Source: Phycisphaerales bacterium (GTDB taxonomy: Bacteria; Planctomycetota; Phycisphaerae; Phycisphaerales; SM1A02). Taken from it: a stretch of 7,675 nt of DNA. The stretch lies in the NCBI GenBank assembly GCA_022447165.1, contig JAKVBR010000079.1, positions 1 through 7,675 on the forward strand. Direction: 5' to 3'. Shown here in pieces: positions 1-5,693 of this stretch (its first letter is position 1; each line of letters opens with the position of its first letter). The position numbers were made by a program, and so were the translations under genes. The notes beneath the pieces are model-generated. The model was not told where the DNA came from, did no database searches, and worked only from the letters and a program-made list of their open reading frames with translations.

Positions 1-395
1 CATTCCTCATTACTGCAACTGTTGAGGCCATCGTTGCGCAGCGTCTGGTTCGTAGAATATGTAACAGTTGTAAAGACGAGTATGAACCGAGTTCGGAAGA
101 GTTGCTTGAACTTAGACTTCGCCCAGAAGATGTTGCTGATAGGACATTCTTTAGAGGTAAGGGCTGCAACCAGTGCAACAACAGTGGGTACAGAGGTCGA
201 CTCGCTATTTTCGAGATTATGGAGTTCGACGATGCAGTTCGTGAACTGGTGCTGTCTCAAGCATCGACAGCGGTTCTACGTGTCGAAGCGCAGAAGAGGG
301 GGATGAGAAGTCTAAGAGAGTGTGGTCTTCTGGCTATTTACGATGGACAAACTACGATTGATGAAGTCGTACGAGAAACAATGATTGACGAGTAA
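1..395 (+). CDS. gspE: GspE/PilB-type secretion ATPase, C-terminal fragment
   Basis: This is the tail of the hexameric cytoplasmic ATPase that powers pseudopilus or pilus assembly. The frame is open from base 3, so the gene starts left of the window and about 130 residues are visible. They begin with a stretch matching the end of the family's nucleotide-binding domain (a T-V-E-A-I-V-A-Q-R-L-V-R run at bases 18-53). Two CxxC pairs follow, C-N-S-C at bases 60-71 and C-N-Q-C at 165-176, separated by 31 residues. This is the tetracysteine zinc-binding element found in GspE and PilB proteins. After it comes a G-Y-x-G-R-x-A-I-F-E-I-M segment and a C-terminal helical region, as expected for the family. 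The Walker A and B motifs lie outside the window. The gene ends 11 bp before the platform gene, its obligate partner. GspE and PilB cannot be separated from this fragment; the downstream gene order favours GspE. Confidence 0.93.
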   Translation, partial: FLITATVEAIVAQRLVRRICNSCKDEYEPSSEELLELRLRPEDVADRTFFRGKGCNQCNNSGYRGRLAIFEIMEFDDAVRELVLSQASTAVLRVEAQKRGMRSLRECGLLAIYDGQTTIDEVVRETMIDE

Positions 396-406
396 AGGTT
401 TATTCA

Positions 407-1708
407 ATGCCCACCTATGTATATGAAGCACTAAACGCAGCAGGTAAACCCGAAAAAGGGCGAATCGATGCTGATAGCAGTGATGCCGCAATTGCAGCGA
501 TTCGTCAGAACGGTTTCTTTCCAACAACTGTTCGTGAAGAAAAAGTCGGTGGTTCTGGTAAGAAAGAATCAAGCAAAAAAGCTGCAAAAGCGAAAAGTTC
601 AAAAAAGAAAAAAAGTTTCAACATCTCAATTGGTGGCGTAAAGACAAAGATTTTGACCCAATTCACTCGCCAACTTTCGACATTGCAAGATGCGGGCTTG
701 CCGCTCCTGCGATCACTTCAGATTCTTGAACAACAGCAGAAGCCAGGTAAACTCAAATCAATTCTTGTTGATGTTGTTGAAGATGTTGAATCTGGAACAA
801 GTTTGTCCGACTCAATGAGTAAACATCCAAAAGCGTTTGATCGTCTATATTCAAAGATGGTTGCTGCTGGTGAGATTGGTGGTGTCTTAGATGTCATTCT
901 CCAGCGACTTGCAAATTTTATGGAAAAAGCAGAACGGCTCAAATCTCGCGTTAAAGGAGCGATGATTTATCCAATCTGTGTCATAGTCGTTGCGGTTGCG
1001 ATCGTGACAGGCATTATGTACTTCGTGATTCCAAAGTTTAAAGACATCTTTAACGACTTTGATGTCACGCTCCCAGGCTTGACGCTTTGGCTCATCGACG
1101 CATCACTTTGGATTGCTGGCACACCTGAAAATGGAGAACAGGCAATACCGGGTTATGTTTGGATTGTCGCCGGACCATTTCTCGCCTTTTTCTTTTTCAA
1201 GTTGATTCGAAAGACAAAACCAGGTCGAGCAATAACAGACATTATCGTTATGAAATTGCCTGTTTTAGGCAACCTAGTGCAGAAGACATCTGTTGCGAGG
1301 TTTACGAGAACACTTGGAACGCTTATCGCAGCAGGTGTGCCAATTCTTGAGGCAGTTCTGATTACGCGTGACACATCTGGTAACCACGTCTATGAAAAAG
1401 CGCTCAACCAAGTGCATGACTCGATTAGAGAAGGTGAGTCAGTTGCTGATCCGCTAAGAGAGGCAAAGGTTTGCGACTCTATTGTGGTCAACATGATTGA
1501 AGTGGGTGAAGAGACCGGTGACCTTGATGTCATGCTTATGAAGATTGCTGATAACTACGACGAAGAAGTCGATGTTGCTGTGTCAGCGCTTCTTAGTTTG
1601 CTTGAACCAATGCTTGTTGTTGTACTCGGCGGTATCGTTGGCACGATTGTGCTTGCGTTGTTCCTCCCGCTCGTGAAAATGATTGAATCTGTCTCGGATA
1701 CTGGGTGA
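407..1708 (+). CDS. gspF: GspF/PilC-type inner-membrane platform protein
   Basis: This polytopic platform protein couples the ATPase to pseudopilin assembly in the inner membrane. It is 433 residues, close to the usual 400 or so. Residues 1-44 match the small N-terminal domain (Y-x-Y-E-A-L at 4-9, G-x-I-x-A-x-S at 18-24). Residues 45-70 form a Lys/Ser/Ala linker. Two repeated T2SSF domains follow, at about 82-207 and 297-422. Each has the family's small-residue/G-E signature: A-A-G-E-I-G-G at 153-159 and E-V-G-E-E-T-G at 365-371. Membrane segments are predicted at about 186-208, 249-267 and 396-424, the standard three-span topology. An AAAGG sequence at 394-398, 8 bases before the ATG, supports the start. 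The gene sits between the ATPase and the first pseudopilin, the canonical E-F-G order. The unusual part is the lysine-rich linker, encoded by an A-rich stretch at about 560-615. Confidence 0.95.
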   Translation: MPTYVYEALNAAGKPEKGRIDADSSDAAIAAIRQNGFFPTTVREEKVGGSGKKESSKKAAKAKSSKKKKSFNISIGGVKTKILTQFTRQLSTLQDAGLPLLRSLQILEQQQKPGKLKSILVDVVEDVESGTSLSDSMSKHPKAFDRLYSKMVAAGEIGGVLDVILQRLANFMEKAERLKSRVKGAMIYPICVIVVAVAIVTGIMYFVIPKFKDIFNDFDVTLPGLTLWLIDASLWIAGTPENGEQAIPGYVWIVAGPFLAFFFFKLIRKTKPGRAITDIIVMKLPVLGNLVQKTSVARFTRTLGTLIAAGVPILEAVLITRDTSGNHVYEKALNQVHDSIREGESVADPLREAKVCDSIVVNMIEVGEETGDLDVMLMKIADNYDEEVDVAVSALLSLLEPMLVVVLGGIVGTIVLALFLPLVKMIESVSDTG

Positions 1709-1713
1709 TGTAA

Positions 1714-2820
1714 ATGGCGACTTCTAATCGAACACATTTTCAGTTAGGCTTTACGATTATTGAATTGCTTGTGACAATTTCAATCATTGTCATCTTGATT
1801 AGCATGCTCACGCTTGCACTTACGCAAGCAAGAACAGCAGCTCAAATCGCAGAAACTAACAGCCGCCTCATTACACTGAAGAAAGCAACCATTCGATTTA
1901 AAGATGACATCGGTTACTACCCAGCGGTGTTGGACGATAACCGTCACCTTGCCCAGATTCCAAAGTTTCCAGGAGAGCCAAACGGCACGCCATTACAATC
2001 CTATCGCGGCATTGTTCAAGATTGGTATTCAATCACTTCACCAGCGGAGTTCCTCGTCGGCTATGGAAATCAATTGCAAGATGGTTATGGGCGAATTCAG
2101 GGTTCAAGCAGTGGCGCAAGTGATTATCTCGAAGTCCCAGCATTTGGCATCCGTCATCCAGGATTAGATGGCGTTTGGCGTGGAACAGACGTCTTTGCAT
2201 TAGATGGTGCTTCTACAGGTCAAGGATTAATCAGCGATCGCGATCCTTCAGTACGCGGTAAATTGTACGGGCCTTATCTCGAGTTAGAAGATTCACAAAT
2301 GTTTGGGAGAATCGCCTTCGACGTCGACGGGAGTACAATCATCGACCCAGTTACGGGGGAGTTCAAGGTCTTTTATCCAGGTGACGCCGATTATGACACG
2401 CTTAATCCCATGGTTATCGTCGATGTTTGGGGTTCGCCAATTCGATATTACCGTTCGATTTATCCACAACACCTTGATCCGGCAATGCCAAAGACGGGTA
2501 TTGCGAAAATGTTTCCCCAGAGTCATTCATATGACCGCCCAACACTGTCGGATTACTTTGTGCTAAGACCATTCGACTTTTCACCTAACCAAGTGGTAGA
2601 TGCATCGTTTGGTGACTTTAGTGAAGGCGATACAAGTGATGTTGGTGACACTTCAACATCAATGGATTTACAAGCGGGGCAGTTTGCATACTTTTCGGCC
2701 GGACCAGATAAACAAGCAAACAATAGTTTACGCGCTGACATTCTTGGGGTTGATGGGAATACGGGGGCTGATGCGACTGACGAAGTCAACAAAGACAACA
2801 TTGTGGAGATTGGACCATAA
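1714..2820 (+). CDS. GspG-like pseudopilin, enlarged (first of two)
   Basis: Probable secreted pilin-like subunit of the periplasmic pseudopilus. The N-terminus is a class III signal: a short polar leader with Arg6, predicted cleavage at Gly12-Phe13, Glu17 at mature position +5, then a hydrophobic helix to about residue 36. The C-terminal part carries GspG-family landmarks: D-V-W-G-S-P at 237-242 (usually D-P-W-G-N-P), S-A-G-P-D at 328-332 and K-D-N-I at 360-363. In known GspG proteins this region forms the calcium-binding loop. The protein has 368 residues, against about 140 for typical GspG, and the extra length lies mostly at 65-235, which I do not recognise. An in-frame TAA at 1711-1713 blocks any earlier start. 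The Shine-Dalgarno is weak (GGGTG, 1703-1707) and lies in the end of the platform gene, 5 bp upstream, so translation may depend on coupling. It could be a minor rather than a major subunit. Confidence 0.85.
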   Translation: MATSNRTHFQLGFTIIELLVTISIIVILISMLTLALTQARTAAQIAETNSRLITLKKATIRFKDDIGYYPAVLDDNRHLAQIPKFPGEPNGTPLQSYRGIVQDWYSITSPAEFLVGYGNQLQDGYGRIQGSSSGASDYLEVPAFGIRHPGLDGVWRGTDVFALDGASTGQGLISDRDPSVRGKLYGPYLELEDSQMFGRIAFDVDGSTIIDPVTGEFKVFYPGDADYDTLNPMVIVDVWGSPIRYYRSIYPQHLDPAMPKTGIAKMFPQSHSYDRPTLSDYFVLRPFDFSPNQVVDASFGDFSEGDTSDVGDTSTSMDLQAGQFAYFSAGPDKQANNSLRADILGVDGNTGADATDEVNKDNIVEIGP

Positions 2821-3567
2821 ATGAATAATGCTCATAAACACAATGCTTTTACCCTCATCGAAATGGTTGTTGTCATTGGCATCATTGCACTGCTTGCAGC
2901 GCTCACGATGGGTATTTCAAACAGCGTGATTCGAAACAGCCAAGTCCGCCAAACACAAGATGCGATGAAACTGCTCTCGCTTGCTGTTGATGAGTGGGAG
3001 CTAGAGCGAGGAAGACCAATTACATTTGAAGGGTACATTCCGATTAATGGCGGGCGTTATGACATTGCGACAAATGGTGAGAATATAGACCAGCCTTCAG
3101 GTAGTAGTAGTGTGAACAATGATGACATGCAAGACGCAATGGAAACGCGCATTGAAAGTCTCATCGAACTTCTGTTGCAATCCGAATCAGCAACTGTCAT
3201 CCTTGCAAGAATTTCACCTGAACTCTTTATTGAGGATATTCATGGCAAACTCGTCGTTGATCCGTGGGGCAACCCCGTCGGTGTGCTATTCCCAGGTCGC
3301 AAGTTTGCAGATGCATATCCGAATTTAGATCCACTATCAGAGTACCCATATCTCGACGAAAGTAATGACTTAACTGTGCGTGACGAAGCTGAAGACGGGC
3401 TTGGTTCGTGCATCAATAATGAGATTCTCTTCGTCTCTGCAGGACCAGATTTGCGGTGGGGGTATCGTTATCAAGGCAATGATGGCGTGGGCAATCCTAC
3501 CTTAATCGACTCTTCTAAGGATAATATTTATTCTTACGAACCCTTCATTGTTGAGGAGGCTCGTTGA
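2821..3567 (+). CDS. GspG-like pseudopilin, second copy
   Basis: A second GspG-type subunit of 248 residues, whose ATG directly follows the stop of the first. Predicted prepilin peptidase cleavage is at Ala9-Phe10, with Ala instead of the usual Gly at -1, Glu14 at +5 and a hydrophobic helix to about residue 33. The GspG landmarks are closer to the textbook form than in its neighbour: D-P-W-G-N-P at 147-152, F-P-G at 157-159, S-A-G-P-D at 206-210 and a K-D-N-I tail at 233-236. In known GspG proteins the D-P-W-G and S-A-G-P-D regions frame the calcium site. By motif fit this may be the truer major pseudopilin, but length and position do not settle which copy builds the shaft. A GGAG at 2805-2808 lies 12 bases before the start, rather far. 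The last codon overlaps the next gene by one base. Confidence 0.86.
   Translation: MNNAHKHNAFTLIEMVVVIGIIALLAALTMGISNSVIRNSQVRQTQDAMKLLSLAVDEWELERGRPITFEGYIPINGGRYDIATNGENIDQPSGSSSVNNDDMQDAMETRIESLIELLLQSESATVILARISPELFIEDIHGKLVVDPWGNPVGVLFPGRKFADAYPNLDPLSEYPYLDESNDLTVRDEAEDGLGSCINNEILFVSAGPDLRWGYRYQGNDGVGNPTLIDSSKDNIYSYEPFIVEEAR
3553..3559 (+). promoter_or_regulatory. Shine-Dalgarno for the GspH-like gene
   Basis: GAGGAGG lies inside the last codons of the second GspG-like gene. It is 7 bases before the ATG at 3567 and only 4 before the in-frame TTG at 3564, so it decides for the ATG. It is the best match to the 16S anti-Shine-Dalgarno sequence in the window. Confidence 0.8.
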
Positions 3568-4505
3568 TGGTTGCTCGTAATCGTTTCGCATTTACGCTTG
3601 TTGAACTCGTTGTCGTCATCATCATTATGACGATGCTTGCGGGTCTGAGTGCAATTGCGTACCGAAGCCTTGCTACTGACATGAAGATGTCTGCTGCGAT
3701 GAATACAATTTCATCCGCGCTTGATAATGCTAGAGCGCTGGCAATCAAGAAAAACCGTTATGTCATGACTGCATTTACACCTCGTCTTGAAGACGACGGC
3801 TCGTCCCAACTTATTGATATTGTTGTTGCAGAATGGTCTGGCGATTCCGCAAATGAAGTGACTGTGGTATACGGCAATCAGAAAGTTTGGACGTACGACC
3901 GATTTGTCCCTGTGAGTAACCTTGAAGTCCGCACAATTGATGGTGGCATCAATGTCGCTGGACCTGGGTATCCAACGGGAGATGATGATTTATGGTGGGT
4001 TTGTACATTCCTTCCCAATGTACAGGAGTCTGGGCCAATCATTGTTGGAAACAATGAACCGTTCGGGCCGATCATTGGCGTGTTGTACAGCCCTGAAGGT
4101 CGCGTTGTCACACGAAACGCTGAGAGCGGAGCAGACCGCATTTGGATTGACTTTAACCAAGATGGTGTTCAAACCATCAGCGATGATGAGACGATTCAAT
4201 GGCCATGGCCTAATCAAGTCCTTGATTCGGATCAATATTTTGATTTAGAAGTGCAGGGCGGTGAACCCTTCATCAGCATCACTTCAATTCTTGCAGTCTT
4301 TGATGAAACGGCATTAAGGGAGGAAAGCAGAGAGGTTCAAACTACGTTTACCGAGTGTTTCCATCAAGAATGCTGCGGTATAACACATAACACATCAGAC
4401 TACGATGGGCGCCAGTTGTGTCGTTTCTTTGAATACACGTTGTATATCAGAAAGTATTCTGACAGAATTCAGTTCAATCGTTACTCAGGAGTGCCACTCG
4501 AATGA
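3567..4505 (+). CDS. GspH-like minor pseudopilin
   Basis: Pilin-like subunit of 312 residues, probably a minor pseudopilin of the tip or shaft junction. The leader ends at Ala8-Phe9 (predicted cleavage, Ala at -1), Glu13 is at +5, and the hydrophobic helix runs to about residue 31. Residues 51-70 (A-L-D-N-A-R-A-L-A-I-K-K-N-R) match the helix seen in GspH/FimT proteins, with its A-R-x-x-A-I-x-x-N pattern. The rest is not recognisable by eye. It includes a D-x-N-x-D-G loop at 195-200 that could bind calcium, and a cysteine-rich stretch (C264, C269, C270, C285). I chose the ATG at 3567 over the in-frame TTG at 3564, because the strong GAGGAGG at 3553-3559 is then 7 bases away instead of 4. The stop overlaps the next start as ATGA. 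It is about twice the usual GspH length. The H assignment rests on the helix pattern and on gene order. Confidence 0.8.
   Translation: MVARNRFAFTLVELVVVIIIMTMLAGLSAIAYRSLATDMKMSAAMNTISSALDNARALAIKKNRYVMTAFTPRLEDDGSSQLIDIVVAEWSGDSANEVTVVYGNQKVWTYDRFVPVSNLEVRTIDGGINVAGPGYPTGDDDLWWVCTFLPNVQESGPIIVGNNEPFGPIIGVLYSPEGRVVTRNAESGADRIWIDFNQDGVQTISDDETIQWPWPNQVLDSDQYFDLEVQGGEPFISITSILAVFDETALREESREVQTTFTECFHQECCGITHNTSDYDGRQLCRFFEYTLYIRKYSDRIQFNRYSGVPLE
4487..4491 (+). promoter_or_regulatory. Shine-Dalgarno for the GspI-like gene
   Basis: AGGAG sits in the end of the GspH-like gene, 10 bases before the first ATG of a tandem ATGATG (4502). The second ATG at 4505 would be 13 bases away, so the first is preferred. 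Confidence 0.7.
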
Positions 4506-5689
4506 TGATTGCAACCTCAAAACGTGCTTTCTCTTTGATTGAAATGCTTCTAGCCATTTTTATTCTTGGCATTGGCATCATTAGCATCGCGACGCTCTTT
4601 CCAGCAGGAATCGCACAACAACAGAAGTCGAGCGATGATGTGATTGGTTCAATCATCGCTCGAAATGCAATGACACTCATCCGCTCACGTGTAACACAAG
4701 ATGACTTTGGCGGGTCAGAGCAGTTTGATTCCAGATGGTCTCCCGAACTCTGTGGATTCAATGTTACTGACGGTTCAATCAATCAATGGCCTACAATTTG
4801 TGGCGATTGGATGTGGCGTAGGCCAGGCATCATCACCAATGGTTTTGGGAATGACGATACGGTTGAAGATGTAAATTTGCGAGGCGCAATTGATTTGTTT
4901 GCACTCAGAGTTCCAGATCCAAGCGGCATTGGAACCTCAGATGTGCTTGTTGAAGATTGGACTGATGAGGTAGGCGTGCCAGGCTTGCCGTATAACAAAG
5001 AAAAGTATCCCGATCTATATGACGATAACGGCAGTTACATTGGATTAGATCCTCCGATCAAACGTATCCTTGCTGGCGAACGTCAGTATCCAATGTGGTA
5101 CGGTGCTGAGGCTGATAGACCCGAAGCGCAATACCATTGGGATTGCATGTTCCGAAGGTATGAAGGTCGCATTCTTGTTGCAATTTTTGTGTACCGCGTA
5201 GTCGATCCATCACAAACTGGTCGGTTTGTCGTCGATACGACAGGATTCACATCACCTAACTGGCCTCGTTGGGTCGACTTGCAATCTCAATCCTCAACAG
5301 GTGCATGGCACGCTGTGAATGGCGCTGAGTCACTGTCGGGTTCAGAACTCGATGACCCAATAGATCCAAATGCCCAGTGGCAGTTTCCAGGTCAATGGAT
5401 TGTTGACCAAAATGGTAATGTGCATACGGTTCAAAGGGGTCGTAGGCGTGCCAATGATGATGCCCTCGTAAGACTTGCTGCAGCTCCCGCAGAACTTCCA
5501 GTTTTTGAAGCTGTACAGGGTTCAGGCAATCCTGGTGTAAATGTCAATTGGTGGGACAAAACATTTCCGCAAGCACCAAATTCTGGGTTTATTCAGTATG
5601 GCGTAGTAACAGACATTTGGTTCATGCCCACTAGCGATGCTCAGGGCAGAAAGATTGTTCCTGTGTACGCAACAGTTCAGGAGCTTTAA
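4502..5689 (+). CDS. GspI/PilV-like minor pseudopilin
   Basis: Pilin-like subunit of 395 residues with a GspI/PilV-style N-terminus: leader ending Arg-Ala9, predicted cleavage Ala9-Phe10, Glu14 at +5, and a hydrophobic helix L-L-A-I-F-I-L-G-I-G that continues into A-T-L-F-P-A-G. The L-G-I-G and L-F-P-A-G pieces are characteristic of PilV/GspI-type subunits. After residue 45 the sequence is rich in Trp, Pro, Asp and Gly and I recognise no domain. A segment at about 210-233 (Y-H-W-D-C-M-F-R-R followed by a hydrophobic V-A-I-F-V-Y-R-V strand) looks like the core of the globular domain. Canonical GspI is about 120 residues, so this is roughly threefold enlarged. The start is the first of two tandem ATGs; AGGAG at 4487-4491 lies 10 bases upstream. 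The ATG overlaps the previous stop by 4 bases. In known systems GspI binds GspJ and GspK at the tip, and the J- and K-like genes follow directly here. Confidence 0.82.
   Translation: MMIATSKRAFSLIEMLLAIFILGIGIISIATLFPAGIAQQQKSSDDVIGSIIARNAMTLIRSRVTQDDFGGSEQFDSRWSPELCGFNVTDGSINQWPTICGDWMWRRPGIITNGFGNDDTVEDVNLRGAIDLFALRVPDPSGIGTSDVLVEDWTDEVGVPGLPYNKEKYPDLYDDNGSYIGLDPPIKRILAGERQYPMWYGAEADRPEAQYHWDCMFRRYEGRILVAIFVYRVVDPSQTGRFVVDTTGFTSPNWPRWVDLQSQSSTGAWHAVNGAESLSGSELDDPIDPNAQWQFPGQWIVDQNGNVHTVQRGRRRANDDALVRLAAAPAELPVFEAVQGSGNPGVNVNWWDKTFPQAPNSGFIQYGVVTDIWFMPTSDAQGRKIVPVYATVQEL
5679..5683 (+). promoter_or_regulatory. Shine-Dalgarno for the GspJ-like gene
   Basis: AGGAG sits in the final codons of the GspI-like gene, 10 bases before the tandem ATGATG at 5694. 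It rules against the far-upstream in-frame ATG at 5637. The site and its spacing match the previous junction exactly (TCAGGAG, 10 bases, ATGATG). Confidence 0.75.
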
Positions 5690-5693
5690 TCTG

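Noticed and set aside
396..406. Possible promoter or terminator between the ATPase and GspF genes
   Set aside because: The gap is only 11 bases and holds no more than the spacer after an AAAGG ribosome-binding site.
312..602. Minus-strand open frame of 96 codons across the GspE/GspF junction
   Set aside because: It is antisense to two clearly recognisable conserved genes and its product resembles nothing. The same applies to the other minus-strand frames at 718-942, 1153-1374, 2553-2801, 3878-4141, 4474-4782 and 6223-6465.
3564..3566. TTG as start of the GspH-like gene
   Set aside because: An ATG follows directly, and the GAGGAGG is better spaced for it (7 bases instead of 4).
3922..4248. 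Plus-strand alternative frame of 108 codons inside the GspH-like gene
   Set aside because: It lies wholly within a gene supported by its prepilin signal, GspH helix and ribosome-binding site. The product has no coherent motif.
5637..5693. Upstream ATG for the J-like gene, adding 19 residues
   Set aside because: It would overlap the I-like gene by 53 bases and place an irrelevant stretch before the short basic leader. The ATG at 5694 has a proper AGGAG and gives a normal-length class III leader.
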